A program made the translations under genes and the position numbers. 64,000 nucleotides of DNA from Rhodophyticola sp. CCM32 (GTDB lineage Bacteria; Pseudomonadota; Alphaproteobacteria; Rhodobacterales; Rhodobacteraceae). Below the pieces are notes generated by a model, which worked only from the letters and a program-made list of their open reading frames with translations, ran no database searches and was not told where the DNA came from. The stretch is taken from the NCBI RefSeq assembly GCF_004751985.1, contig NZ_CP038492.1, positions 868,001 to 932,000 of the forward strand, given 5' to 3'. Each line of letters begins with the position of its first letter. The stretch's first letter is position 1. Below, one piece after another: positions 36,773 to 46,581 of the stretch.

Positions 36773-38278
36773 ATGCTGACAGGACAACATCTTATCGCCG
36801 GAGACTGGGTGGATGGACCGGGGCGGTTTCAAAACGCCCCGGTCAATGGCGCGGTGCAGGAATTTCATACCGGATCACGGGATCTGGTGGATCGCGCCTG
36901 TCAGGCAGCGGAGGCGGTGTTTGACAGCTATGCCGCAACCTCGCGCGCAGCCCGGGCCGATTTTCTGGATGCCATCGCTGATGAGATTGAACGGCGCGGC
37001 GCCGATCTGACGGCGATCGGGGCTGCGGAAACCGGGTTGCCCGAGGCCCGGCTTGAGGGGGAGCGTGGCCGCACAACCGGGCAATTGCGGCTGTTTGCCA
37101 GCCATATCCGGCAAGAAGCCTATCTTGATCTGCGCCACGATCCGGCCTTGCCCGACCGGGCCCCCTTGCCGCGCCCCGATCTGCGGATGATACAACTGCC
37201 GGTTGGTCCGGTGGCGGTTTTCGGCGCTTCGAACTTCCCGCTGGCGTTTTCGGTGGCGGGGGGCGATACGGCCTCGGCCCTGGCCGCAGGCTGCCCGGTG
37301 GTTGTCAAAGGCCATGAGGCCCATCCCGGCACCAGTGAGATCGTGGCCCAGGCGATACTGGCGGCGATCACCGCGCAGGGCATGCCGGCCGGCGTGTTCT
37401 CTCTGGTCCATGGCGGCAGTTTCGAGGTGGGGCAGGCGCTGGTACAGCATCCGCTGATCACCGCGGCGGGGTTTACCGGTTCGCTCAGGGGCGGGCGCGC
37501 CCTGTTCGATCTGTGCGCGGCACGGCCCGATCCCATTCCCTTCTTTGGAGAGCTTGGATCGGTCAACCCGATGTTTCTTCTGCCCGGGGCCGCAGGCGCG
37601 CGCGGGGCTGAGATCGGGGCCGGATGGGCGGGGTCGCTGAGCATGGGGGCCGGGCAGTTCTGTACCAATCCGGGCATTGCCATCGTGCAGCAAGACCAGG
37701 CCGGACCGTTTGTTGAGGCCGCCGCCGAAGGCCTGCGCGCAACCGCGCCGCAGACCATGCTGACCGGTGGCATCGCCGAGGCCTACAGGGCCGGCAAAAC
37801 CCGGATGGCCGAAACCAGGGATGTGCAGGAACTGGTCAGCGCAGGCTGCGACCAAAGATCGGCGGAGCCCGCTTTGTACCTTACGGATGCGGAAAACTGG
37901 CTGGCCAATGCGGATCTGGCCGAGGAGATTTTCGGCCCGGTCGGTCTGGTCGTGACGGTGCGCGATATGGATCAGATGGCGGCCATCGCCCGATCCCTGT
38001 CGGGGCAACTGACCTGCACCCTGCATCTGGATGATGACGATCACGAGGCCGCCGCCGGATTGATGCCGGTGCTGACCCGCAAGGCGGGGCGTATCCTGAC
38101 CAACGGGTTCCCCACAGGGGTGGAGGTCTGCGATGCGATGGTGCATGGCGGGCCCTATCCGGCCTCCACCAATTTCGGGGCCACCTCGGTCGGGACGATG
38201 GCGATCCGCCGGTTCCTGCGTCCGGTCTGCTTTCAGTCGATCCCAGGGGATTTGCTGCCCGCAGATTTGCGGGATTAG
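36773..38278 (+). CDS. Aldehyde dehydrogenase, probable 2-oxoglutarate semialdehyde dehydrogenase
   Basis: This 501-residue NAD(P)-dependent aldehyde dehydrogenase belongs to the group with a shortened N-terminus. The cofactor region is GPVAVFGASNFPLAFSVAGG with VVVKGHEAHPGTSE, the catalytic glutamate is in FFGELGSVNPMFLLP and the nucleophile cysteine in MGAGQFCTNPGIA. These variants match 2,5-dioxovalerate dehydrogenase of oxidative pentose and glucarate pathways, producing 2-oxoglutarate for the TCA cycle. It lies 12 bases after the FAH-fold gene and ends the operon. The sugar dehydrogenase and sugar-acid dehydratase of a full pathway are not here. Confidence 0.87.
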   Translation: MLTGQHLIAGDWVDGPGRFQNAPVNGAVQEFHTGSRDLVDRACQAAEAVFDSYAATSRAARADFLDAIADEIERRGADLTAIGAAETGLPEARLEGERGRTTGQLRLFASHIRQEAYLDLRHDPALPDRAPLPRPDLRMIQLPVGPVAVFGASNFPLAFSVAGGDTASALAAGCPVVVKGHEAHPGTSEIVAQAILAAITAQGMPAGVFSLVHGGSFEVGQALVQHPLITAAGFTGSLRGGRALFDLCAARPDPIPFFGELGSVNPMFLLPGAAGARGAEIGAGWAGSLSMGAGQFCTNPGIAIVQQDQAGPFVEAAAEGLRATAPQTMLTGGIAEAYRAGKTRMAETRDVQELVSAGCDQRSAEPALYLTDAENWLANADLAEEIFGPVGLVVTVRDMDQMAAIARSLSGQLTCTLHLDDDDHEAAAGLMPVLTRKAGRILTNGFPTGVEVCDAMVHGGPYPASTNFGATSVGTMAIRRFLRPVCFQSIPGDLLPADLRD

Positions 38279-38302
38279 GCTGCGTCTGCATTTATCTGAT
38301 CC

Positions 38303-38807
38303 ATGTCATTACACATGACCCGGCGCCGGTTACGCCTGGTCGTCGCGGATTTGGCAGAGATTGATCACACCATCCGGGTGCAATTGGAAACCTGCACAGA
38401 TCGGAAGCGTGCGCTGTACCTGATGCAGAGCATCAAGGGCATCGGTGCAGTCGCCGCCACGACGATCCTGATCGTCATTCTCGGGACATTTCGTGCCGAA
38501 ATGCCCTGCCGATCAATGAGTGCCAGAGATCGGGCGTTTACGCAAAAAGGCTGTCGCCAGCCTGGCGGGCGTCGCCCTGATCACACGGCAGTCGGGCCGG
38601 TGGCGAGGCCAGTCCTTCATCCAGGGCGGAAGAAAACCTCTGCGTGACGCACTCTACATGCCTGCAATCGTCGCGACCCAATACGAACGCATGAAAGCTG
38701 CCGGAAAACCGCCGAAAGTGGTGCTGACAGCTATCATGCGCAAGCTCCTCATCCTCGCAAATACTCTCGTCAAAGAAGGCCGAGAATGGGTTGAAATCAG
38801 AGCTTGA
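38303..38807 (+). pseudogene. IS110-family transposase remnant
   Basis: Two overlapping frames together resemble the C-terminal (Transposase_20) part of an IS110-type DEDD transposase: LMQSIKGIGAVAATTIL in one frame, then MPEIGRLRKKAVASLAGVALITRQSGRWRGQSFIQGGRKPLRDALYMPAIVATQYERMKAAGKPPKV in the other. The N-terminal catalytic half is missing, and at least one small insertion/deletion lies near 38480-38520. It is a dead fragment between the catabolic operon and a family B repeat. Confidence 0.8.
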
Positions 38808-38824
38808 CCAAAAGGGATACTATA

Positions 38825-38945
38825 AGGCGTCAGCCCAAAACTCTGACCACATATGCATTGCGTGGAGGGCATCGCCCGCGCCGTGGGGGCGGTCCGGGCG
38901 GGAGCATGGTGCGGGGTGATTCAGGATTTCAGGCTGAAACTATAA
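38825..38945. repeat. Intergenic repeat family B, inverted copy
   Basis: On the minus strand, TTCAGCCTGAAATCCTGAA ... CACCCCGCACCATGCTCCCGC ... GGGCGATGCCCTCCACG matches the core of the 52063-52323 copy. It separates the IS110 remnant from the convergent glnA terminator. Confidence 0.65.
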
Positions 38946-38955
38946 GCCGCTCATG

Positions 38956-38982
38956 AAAAAGGGCGCCCGCTTGGGGCGCCCT
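38956..38982 (-). terminator. Rho-independent terminator of glnA
   Basis: A perfect 9-bp stem AGGGCGCCC / GGGCGCCCT with a 5-base loop is followed, in the minus direction, by a run of U (AAAAA at 38956-38960 on the + strand). It lies 25 bases after the glnA stop. Confidence 0.9.
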
Positions 38983-39007
38983 GATCCGGGTCTCATACGA
39001 AGCTGGT

Positions 39008-40414
39008 TCAGCAGCTGTAATAGTTCAGATATTCCACCGGGTGCGGGGTGTGTTCGAACGCGTACACCTCTTCCCATTTCAGTTCCATATAGCCTTCGAT
39101 CTGGTCCTTGGTGAACACGTCACCGGCCAGCAGGAAATCATGATCGGCTTCCAGACTGTCCAGCGCCTCGCGCAGCGAGGCACAGACCGTGGGGATGCCT
39201 GCCAGCTCTTCGGGGGGCAGATCATAAAGGTCTTTGTCAGACGGTTCACCGGGGTGGATTTTATTGGCAATCCCGTCAAGCCCGGCCATCAGAAGGGCGG
39301 CAAAGCACAGATAGGGGTTGGCGGACGGGTCGGGGAACCGCGCCTCGACCCGTTTGGCCTTGGGCGATTCCGTCCACGGAATGCGCACACAGCCCGAGCG
39401 GTTGCGCGCGGAATAGGCCCGCAGAACCGGCGCCTCAAACCCCGGGATCAGGCGCTTGTAGCTGTTGGTGGAGGGGTTGGTGAACGCGTTCAGGGTTTTG
39501 GCATGTTTCAGAACCCCGCCGATGAAATACAGCGCCTCATCGCTGAGATCGGCGTATTTATCGCCTGCAAACAACGGCTTGCCACCCTTCCAGATCGACA
39601 TGTTCACATGCATGCCGGTGCCGTTATCACCGGCGATGGGTTTCGGCATGAAAGTGGCCGATTTGCCATAGGCATGGGCCACGTTGTGGATGATGTATTT
39701 GTATTTCTGAAGCTCATCGGCCTGTTTGGTCAGTGAGCTGAAAATCAGGCCAAGCTCATGCTGGCAGGAGGCAACCTCGTGGTGATGCTTGTCCACATCC
39801 ATCCCGACGCGCTTCATCGTTGACAGCATTTCCGAACGCAGATCATGGCTGGCATCGGTGGGGTTCACCGGGAAATAGCCGCCCTTGACGCCGGGCCGAT
39901 GGCCCATATTGCCCATCTCATATTCCGTATCGGTGTTCCAGGACGCATCCTGGGCATCCACCTCATAGGAGACCTTGTTCATCCCGACCGAGTAGCGCAC
40001 ATCGTCGAACAGGAAAAACTCCGCCTCGGGCCCGAAATAGGCCACATCACCAATGCCCGAGGATTTCAGATACGCCTCGGCCTTTTCCGCGGTTCCGCGC
40101 GGATCGCGTTCATAGCTTTCGCCGGTATCGGGTTCCAGAATGGAACAATGCACGCAAAGCGTTTTTTCCGCATAGAACGGATCAATATAGGCGCTTTCGG
40201 TGTCGGGCATCAGTTTCATGTCCGAGGCTTCGATGCCTTTCCAGCCGGCAATGGAGGAGCCGTCGAACATGAAGCCCTCTTCCAGAAAATCCTCATCAAC
40301 CTGATCGGACATCACAGTCACATGCTGAAGCTTGCCGCGGGGATCCGTAAACCGGATATCGACATATTCGACATCCTCATCCTTGATCATTTTCAGAACG
40401 TTCTCGTTGCTCAT
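39008..40414 (-). CDS. glnA: Glutamine synthetase type I
   Basis: This 468-residue GSI makes glutamine from glutamate, ammonia and ATP. Visible hallmarks: [11 protein letters not shown] near residue 48, the metal site [25 protein letters not shown], the ATP-site block [23 protein letters not shown], the Glu flap [18 protein letters not shown] and [12 protein letters not shown]. The adenylylation tyrosine Y397 is in [10 protein letters not shown], so control by GlnE is expected. It follows glnB by 73 bases in one operon, the standard alphaproteobacterial order, and ends in a good terminator. Confidence 0.98.
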   Translation of the reverse strand: MSNENVLKMIKDEDVEYVDIRFTDPRGKLQHVTVMSDQVDEDFLEEGFMFDGSSIAGWKGIEASDMKLMPDTESAYIDPFYAEKTLCVHCSILEPDTGESYERDPRGTAEKAEAYLKSSGIGDVAYFGPEAEFFLFDDVRYSVGMNKVSYEVDAQDASWNTDTEYEMGNMGHRPGVKGGYFPVNPTDASHDLRSEMLSTMKRVGMDVDKHHHEVASCQHELGLIFSSLTKQADELQKYKYIIHNVAHAYGKSATFMPKPIAGDNGTGMHVNMSIWKGGKPLFAGDKYADLSDEALYFIGGVLKHAKTLNAFTNPSTNSYKRLIPGFEAPVLRAYSARNRSGCVRIPWTESPKAKRVEARFPDPSANPYLCFAALLMAGLDGIANKIHPGEPSDKDLYDLPPEELAGIPTVCASLREALDSLEADHDFLLAGDVFTKDQIEGYMELKWEEVYAFEHTPHPVEYLNYYSC

Positions 40415-40487
40415 CGTGACCTTCCTTAACGTTATGGGTCTGTTGCCGGGGCAGCAGCGCCCCGAAATTTACGAAATTCGTCCGGCG

Positions 40488-40877
<390 letters not shown>

Positions 40878-40999
40878 TCAAAGGGGGCAATCGGGTAGCG
40901 TGACGCAGGGCTGTGCAGATTGGGGATTCCGGGCGTCGCGGTGAAGGATTGTGCGATGCGCCCCCTTTTTGTGCGATATTGAATCGGGAGAGGTGCCAG

Positions 41000-41665
41000 G
41001 TGGCAGAATTGCTGACAGCGGCCCGGATGCGGGCCATCGAACAGGACGCGATCAAGCGGGGCGATGTCACGGGGCTGGCCCTGATGGAACGTGCCGGGCA
41101 GGGCGTGGTTGAGGCAATTCTGGAGCAATGGCCCGCCTTCGCGCAGGGGCCGCAGCGGGCTGCGCTGCTGTGCGGGCCGGGCAATAATGGCGGTGACGGG
41201 TTTGTGGTGGCCCGGATGTTGAAGGCGCGGGGCTGGCGGGTGGCGTTGTTCCTCTATGGCGATCCGACAAAACTGCCGCCGGATGCAGGGCGCAATTATA
41301 AGCGCTGGATCAAACAGGGCGGGCAGGTTCATCCGGGTCTCCCGGCCCACCAGGCCCCGGATTTCCGCCTGCATTATGACCTTGTGATCGAGGCCTTGTT
41401 CGGCATCGGGTTGACCCGTCCCCTGCGCCATCCGTTTCCTGATATTATCTCGAATACCCGGCTGACGGATACTGCACCCGGCCCCGCCATTGTTTCGGTC
41501 GATATCCCGGCAGGTCTGGATGCGGATACCGGGCAGCCCCTGGGCGGTGAACATGCCTTTTCCGCCGATCTCACGGTCACGTTTCACGGGCTTAAGAAAG
41601 GCCATGTGATGGGCAGAGGCCCCTCATATTGCGGCAAGGTTGTTGTCAAAGACATCGGGCTGTGA
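41000..41665 (+). CDS. nnrE: NAD(P)H-hydrate epimerase (YjeF N-terminal domain), separated from its dehydratase
   Basis: I start at a GTG after GGGAGAGG (221 residues). The YjeF_N fold is clear: LTAARMRAIEQDAIKRG, ALMERAGQGVVEAI, LLCGPGNNGGDGFVVARMLKARGW, the catalytic aspartate in DLVIEALFGIGLTRPL and SVDIPAGLDADTG. It interconverts R and S forms of damaged NAD(P)HX. In most bacteria this domain is fused to the dehydratase. Here the frame stops after VVVKDIGL, and the dehydratase resumes 38 bases later in another frame, so a fused gene has probably been split. Confidence 0.88.
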   Translation: MAELLTAARMRAIEQDAIKRGDVTGLALMERAGQGVVEAILEQWPAFAQGPQRAALLCGPGNNGGDGFVVARMLKARGWRVALFLYGDPTKLPPDAGRNYKRWIKQGGQVHPGLPAHQAPDFRLHYDLVIEALFGIGLTRPLRHPFPDIISNTRLTDTAPGPAIVSVDIPAGLDADTGQPLGGEHAFSADLTVTFHGLKKGHVMGRGPSYCGKVVVKDIGL

Positions 41666-41703
41666 CCTTCTTCTTGTTCCAAATACGCCCGCCGGAGGCA
41701 TGA

Positions 41704-42615
41704 ATGTTTCGACACCCTCGTCAAATTACCGGTGGCCCGGCCATGGCAGAGGCTCTGCGCAAATCGCCGGAGGCTCATAAATACAGCCATGGCCATGCCA
41801 TGATCCTGTCGGGCCCGATGGGTCGCAGCGGGGCCGCCCGGCTGGCCGCGCGCGGTGCCTTGCGGATCGGGGCAGGGCTGGTGACCGTGGCCGCGCCCGG
41901 ATCGGCGATGATGGAATGCGCCACGCAACTGACCGCGATCATGCTCAGGAAAAGCGACGGGGCAGAAGGGCTTGCGGCGCTGCTGGACGACACGCGGATC
42001 AACGCAATATGCTTGGGCCCCGGGATCGGCGTGGGAGAGAGGACGCAGGCGCTGGTCAGGGCCGCCCTGGGGCAGGGGGTCTCACCCTCTTACCCGGCCC
42101 GGTCCGTGGTGCTGGACGCCGATGCCCTGACCTCCTTTGAAAACGATCCGCAGACCTTGTTCGCATTGCTGCATGCGAGGGTCGTGCTGACACCCCATGC
42201 GGGGGAATTTGCCCGCCTGTTCCCGGATATTGCGGCAAAAACAGCCGCCGCGCCGGAAACCGGTCCGGGTTCCTCAAGGGATGAGGCCTGCCGTGAGGCG
42301 GCGGCGCGGGCGGGATGTGTGGTGCTGCTCAAAGGCGCGGACACCGTCATCGCGGCCCCAGACGGGCGGTGCGCGGTCAATTCAGGCACCGCGCCCTGGC
42401 TGGCGACGGCCGGATCGGGCGATGTTCTGGCCGGAATGATCTGCGGGCTTCTGGCGCGGGGCTTTGCCCCTATGGAAGCCGCCGAGACCGGCGCATGGCT
42501 GCATATGCGCTGCGCCAGCATGTTCGGCCCGGGCCTGATTGCCGAGGACCTGCCCGAGATGCTGCCGAAGGTGCTGCGCCTGCTTGAAACCGGTAACCTC
42601 CCCCAGACCGGATGA
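41704..42615 (+). CDS. nnrD: ADP-dependent NAD(P)H-hydrate dehydratase (YjeF C-terminal domain)
   Basis: This 303-residue ribokinase-fold enzyme dehydrates S-NAD(P)HX with ADP. KYSHGHAMILSGPMGRSGAARLAARGALRIGAGLVTVA is the substrate-side strand, CLGPGIGVGERTQ and VVLDADALTSF are family blocks, LTPHAGEFARLFP follows, and GSGDVLAGMICGLLARG carries the catalytic aspartate. Its first residues (MFRHPRQITGG) look like a former inter-domain linker, and the start has a GGAGG supplied by the short sequence that separates it from nnrE. Confidence 0.9.
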   Translation: MFRHPRQITGGPAMAEALRKSPEAHKYSHGHAMILSGPMGRSGAARLAARGALRIGAGLVTVAAPGSAMMECATQLTAIMLRKSDGAEGLAALLDDTRINAICLGPGIGVGERTQALVRAALGQGVSPSYPARSVVLDADALTSFENDPQTLFALLHARVVLTPHAGEFARLFPDIAAKTAAAPETGPGSSRDEACREAAARAGCVVLLKGADTVIAAPDGRCAVNSGTAPWLATAGSGDVLAGMICGLLARGFAPMEAAETGAWLHMRCASMFGPGLIAEDLPEMLPKVLRLLETGNLPQTG

Positions 42616-42653
42616 AGCTGTATTGGGGCAGGTGAAAACCGGGGTGCTGCGCT

Positions 42654-44291
42654 TTAGGCGTTGGTCAGTTCCGGTGCGGCAGAGATGATGTGATCGGCCA
42701 GAATGGACGGGTCAGTGTCGATCTGGTCCCAGTCGCGGGTATAGGCGAAATGGACCGGTTCATCCTCCATCCACAGGGCATGGGTCAGCCCGTGGATCAG
42801 CGGCGGCAGGCCATAGCGCAGCCCTGACAGCGACCCGCCGGAATGGGCGTTTGTCACCGTCGCGCCGTAGTTGAAGCAATAGATGTTGTTGAGAACCGGC
42901 GTCTTGCCCGGGTCCCGCTCTTTAAAGCGCAGATCGCGGGTCAGATAGGGATAGCTCATCAACCAGGTATCTGTGGCCTCGGCAGGCGACTCATGTACGT
43001 CGCGCCACAACAGGATGTTATCGGCAAAGGGCCGCAATTCAGGCCGGTTGCGGGCGTCGACGGAAAAGCCGCAGCCGATGAACAGGTGATCAAAGACCGC
43101 CCTGGTCCCGTCGCTTGCCGTCACTTCGACGCGTTCATCATCGGTGATGCGCGTGTCGGTCCAGGTCGCGCCCTGATGCAGGGCGAAGTTGGGGAATTGC
43201 GCACAACGGTCAACACCGTCCTGGGTGGGCGGTTGGCCAAAGGTGAAGATTTTCTGAATCCAGCGCCATTTCTCGGCATCGGTCATCGAGGCGAAATGCC
43301 TGAGATAGCCGGATTTTTCCAGATACCGGAACGCGTTGGATTGCAACACACCGGCACGACGCATGTAGATGGTCACCCCTGCCGCGCCAAGTTCCAGCAG
43401 GTCGGCGGCGCGGTCCCAGCCGGTGGCACCGGCGCCCAGAACTGCGACGGTTTGTCCCTTCCAGTCCAGGCTGTCCACATCGTCGGTGCACAAGGTATAG
43501 GCGCTTTGCGGAACGTTTTCGCGGATGAAGGACGGCACGCGCCAGTTTCCCATGCCCTCAATCCCCGTGGCCAGCACGACCTTGCGGCTCAGAACGCTTT
43601 CGCCCGAGGTCAGGGTGACACGTACAAACTCGCCTTCCTGCGCGAAGCCCGCAACCTCGGCATCATTGCGCACGGGCAGGTTCAGCGCCGCGCGGAACCA
43701 GTCAAGATAGCTCTGCCACAGCTGGCGGGGCCATTTGTCGAGCGCGTCCCAGCCTTCGGGCCCATAGACCGCCTCGAACCAGCTGCGCCCGGCAAGCGAA
43801 GGCATGCCCAGTTCGGGCCCGCCGACATGTTTGGGGGACCGCAGGGTCCACATGCGCGAATAGGTCATCCAGGGCCCTTCACGCCCTGCGGGAGCACGAT
43901 CAAGTATCAGGAAATTATCGACCTTTTCCTGCAACAGCCCATGGCCCACCGACAGGCCGCATTGCCCGCCACCCACGATGACAACATCATACACATGTTC
44001 GCCCGTGGAAGAGGTGCGGGGAAAGACCCATTTGTCTTTTGGATACAGCAATATGTCGAGGTCATGATGCACCCGGTCGGTCAGGCAGGAAAGCCGGGCC
44101 TCGGCATCGGGCAGAACAGTCTGGCAGAAAGGCGGTTTCAGGCCGGTGCGCAGATCATCATGCTCAATGGCCGTCAGATTGGTCAGATGATCGCGCATCC
44201 CTTCGAAACTCAGGGGCCGCACCTTCCAGCCACTTTCCAAAACCCGCTCATTTTCCGTCATTTCAGCCTCATCTGCCTGTTTGTCATGCAC
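42654..44291 (-). CDS. Flavin-containing monooxygenase-like FAD/NAD(P)-dependent oxidoreductase
   Basis: This 545-residue protein has two Rossmann sites: the FAD site DVVIVGGGQCGLSVGHGLLQ near residue 105 and the NADPH site TVAVLGAGATGWDRAADLLELG near 285. VVLATGIEGMGNWRVP and IGCGFSVDARNRPEL are ATG-type linkers common to FMO/Baeyer-Villiger-like enzymes. About 95 residues precede the first Rossmann fold, longer than in simple FMOs. It is divergent from the Liv-type ABC operon, with a palindrome in the shared upstream region, so it probably oxidises the imported compound or a product of it. Confidence 0.8.
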   Translation of the reverse strand: MHDKQADEAEMTENERVLESGWKVRPLSFEGMRDHLTNLTAIEHDDLRTGLKPPFCQTVLPDAEARLSCLTDRVHHDLDILLYPKDKWVFPRTSSTGEHVYDVVIVGGGQCGLSVGHGLLQEKVDNFLILDRAPAGREGPWMTYSRMWTLRSPKHVGGPELGMPSLAGRSWFEAVYGPEGWDALDKWPRQLWQSYLDWFRAALNLPVRNDAEVAGFAQEGEFVRVTLTSGESVLSRKVVLATGIEGMGNWRVPSFIRENVPQSAYTLCTDDVDSLDWKGQTVAVLGAGATGWDRAADLLELGAAGVTIYMRRAGVLQSNAFRYLEKSGYLRHFASMTDAEKWRWIQKIFTFGQPPTQDGVDRCAQFPNFALHQGATWTDTRITDDERVEVTASDGTRAVFDHLFIGCGFSVDARNRPELRPFADNILLWRDVHESPAEATDTWLMSYPYLTRDLRFKERDPGKTPVLNNIYCFNYGATVTNAHSGGSLSGLRYGLPPLIHGLTHALWMEDEPVHFAYTRDWDQIDTDPSILADHIISAAPELTNA

Positions 44292-44348
44292 TGTTCCTCC
44301 GCCGGGGACTAAAAGATGTTCTCATAAGTATGTCAATGTTGATGATCT

Positions 44349-44360
44349 CTGATATATCAG
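44349..44360. promoter_or_regulatory. Palindrome in the divergent promoter region of the FMO and Liv operons
   Basis: CTGATATATCAG is a perfect 12-base palindrome in an A+T-rich stretch between two divergent catabolic genes. It shares the ATAT...TCAG flavour with the inverted repeat at 56918-56939. A site for the GntR regulator at 56978 is possible but unproven. Confidence 0.35.
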
Positions 44361-44449
44361 TAGTAATCTCATTATCGGTTGCCGTGACATGATTCGCTTC
44401 GAACATATGCGGACGGTGGGCCGTGACGCGAACCAACAGGGGATAAAAA

Positions 44450-45631
44450 ATGTCGAATACTTCGAAATTCAGTCGCCGCACGATTCTGAAATCCGGCGTT
44501 GGCAGTGCTGCTGCCACCATGCTGCTGACACAACGTATCTGGGCGCAGGAGGGGGATATCAAAATCGCCCTGGCCGCGCCGATGACCGGGGATTCAGCCT
44601 CGTTCGGTCTGAACGCGCAACGCGGTGCCGATGCCGCGATCAAGGTGATCGAGGCCACGGGCGGCATTGGCGGGCGCGCCATTACCTATGACGTCTTCGA
44701 CGATATGGGCCAGCCGCGCGAGGCGGCCTCGGTCGCGCGCCGGATTGTGGATTCGGGCGAATACGTGGCTGTTGTCGGTCATGTGAATTCTTCCTGCACC
44801 CTGGCGGCCATGCCGATCTATGCCGAGGCCGGAATTCCCGTATTATGCGGCTCATCCTCGAACTCGCAGGTCACGGAAAACGGGTGGGAGAATATCATCC
44901 GCATGACGATCCGTGGCGATTACGGGGCGCAACAATATTCGGCCTATGCGGTCAACAATCTGGGCAAGCGGAACCTGGCCATTCTGTTCGCCAACGATGA
45001 TTACGGCCGCGGTTTGCGCGACGAGATGGTCATCGCTGCCGAGGCGCTGGATGCCAATATCGTGGCCGAGGGTGGGTTTACCCCGAATGTAGACCGGGAT
45101 TTTTCCTCCATTATCAGCACGTTCAAGGCGGCGGGCGCGGATGTGTTCATGCTCAACTGCAACTATACCGAGGGCGGTCTGTTCATGGGGCAGGCCCAGG
45201 CGCAGGGCGTGACGGATATCCCCGTCGTGGGCCCGGATTCGCTGCTCTATAACGAGTTCATCGAGTTGAGCCAAGGTGCAGCCGAAGGGGCCAGCATTCT
45301 GGCGGCCTATGATCCCTATGCGGAGAACGAGACCACGCAGGCCTTCATGTCCCAGTTTGCCGAGGATTATGATGCGCTGCCCAGCCAGGTTGCCGTGTTC
45401 ACCAGCGATCTGCTTTTGCTGATGCAGGCGCTGATGGGCGAGGACAGCACAGCCGAAACCCTGATCGCGGACGCCAAGGCCAGCACGTTCGAGGGGGCGG
45501 GCGGCACCTATAACTGGGATGCCAAGGGCGATGTGATGAACCGCACCTTCGCGGTGATCACCGTGGAGGATGGCAGTTTCAGATCAACCGGTGAAAGCGT
45601 GGATGAAACCGGGCTGGATGTGCTGCGCTGA
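44450..45631 (+). CDS. ABC transporter substrate-binding protein, branched-chain amino acid (Liv) type, Tat-exported
   Basis: This 393-residue protein starts after AGGGGAT. The leader has a twin-arginine motif (SRRTILKSG) and a hydrophobic stretch to TQRIWAQ, so Tat export is likely. The mature protein has the LivJ-like fold: IKIALAAPMTGDSASFGLNAQRGADAAI, VVGHVNSSCTLAAMPIYAEAGIP and LFANDDYGRGLRDEM. Related proteins bind amino acids, amides or urea derivatives. The downstream hydantoinase-like and racemase genes suggest a cyclic amide or ureide ligand (inference). A hairpin follows the stop. Confidence 0.9.
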   Translation: MSNTSKFSRRTILKSGVGSAAATMLLTQRIWAQEGDIKIALAAPMTGDSASFGLNAQRGADAAIKVIEATGGIGGRAITYDVFDDMGQPREAASVARRIVDSGEYVAVVGHVNSSCTLAAMPIYAEAGIPVLCGSSSNSQVTENGWENIIRMTIRGDYGAQQYSAYAVNNLGKRNLAILFANDDYGRGLRDEMVIAAEALDANIVAEGGFTPNVDRDFSSIISTFKAAGADVFMLNCNYTEGGLFMGQAQAQGVTDIPVVGPDSLLYNEFIELSQGAAEGASILAAYDPYAENETTQAFMSQFAEDYDALPSQVAVFTSDLLLLMQALMGEDSTAETLIADAKASTFEGAGGTYNWDAKGDVMNRTFAVITVEDGSFRSTGESVDETGLDVLR

Positions 45632-45655
45632 TCCGCGCGACACGCTAAGACAGTT

Positions 45656-45682
45656 GCAGGGGGCGGCACATGCGCCCCCTGC
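45656..45682 (+). promoter_or_regulatory. Hairpin between binding-protein gene and livH
   Basis: A 10-bp perfect stem GCAGGGGGCG / CGCCCCCTGC with a 7-base loop follows the binding-protein stop. The only ATG that would extend livH (45670) lies inside the loop, which favours the TTG at 45706 as the real start. The role is probably mRNA stabilisation or partial termination. Confidence 0.65.
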
Positions 45683-45705
45683 CTTTACCGCCCGGAGACC
45701 GCCCC

Positions 45706-46580
45706 TTGGATTATTATCTTGAACAATTGTCGAACGGCATCGCGGTGGGCGCCATCTATGCCCTGATCGCGCTGGGCTACAGCATGGTCTATTCGATCCT
45801 GAATCTGATCAATTTCGCCCATGGCTATGTGATCATGGTCGGCTCTTTCGTGGCGCTGAGCCTGATCGAGGCCGGGTTGCCGCCGCTGCTGGCAATCTTT
45901 CTGGCCTGTTGTTCCGGTGCTGTGATCGCCATGGCGGTTGAACGCATCGCCTATCGTCCGGTCCGGCATGCCAACCGCATCGTTCCGATGATCAGCGCCC
46001 TTGGCGCGGGCCTTGTTCTGGCGGCGGCGGCGCAATTGATCTGGGGCCCCGAAGTGCGCTCCTTCCCGCAGCTTATCCCCCGCTTTCCGGTCGAGATCGG
46101 GGGTATCACCCTGTCATCGCAATCCCTGATCATTCTTGCGATCTCGCTGGTGCTGGTCATCGGGGCGTCATTCTTTCTGCATAAGACCAAGTTCGGGATT
46201 GCCGCCCAATGTGTCTGCCAGGATCTGCCCACGGCGCAGTTGATGGGCATTCCGGTCAATGGTGTGATCGTGGCGATCTATGCGCTTGGCGGGTTTCTGG
46301 GTGTCGCGGGTTCGGTCCTCTTTGCGATGTATTTCAATGCGGTCTTCCTGCAGATGGGGCTGATGGCGACCACCAAGGCCTGGGCTGCGGCCATGCTGGG
46401 CGGTATCGGCAGTTTTCAGGGCGCGTTCTGGGGGGCATCCTGCTGGGCCTGGCTGAAACCCTTGCGGTGATGACCGCAGGCTCGGCCTATCGGGACGGTG
46501 TCAGCCTTGCCATCATCGTGGCGGTCCTGCTGTTCCGGCCCAACGGGCTGTTCGGCGTGGCCTCGGCGGAAAGATCCTGA
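45706..46580 (+). pseudogene. livH: LivH-type ABC permease, frameshifted near its 3' end
   Basis: The start is TTG 45706 behind GGAG. LEQLSNGIAVGAIYALIALGYSMVYSILNLINFAHG is the typical LivH N-terminus. The frame is normal to GSFQGAFWG at about 46430. There six G (in TGGGGGGCATC) put it out of phase, and it stops early at 46470. The other frame continues LLGLAETLAVMTAGSAYRDGVSLAIIVAVLLFRPNGLFG, the expected LivH ending. One added G gives 291 residues, the usual size. The permease would pair with LivM in the inner membrane. A sequencing miscall is more likely than decay. Confidence 0.87.
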
Positions 46581-46581
46581 G

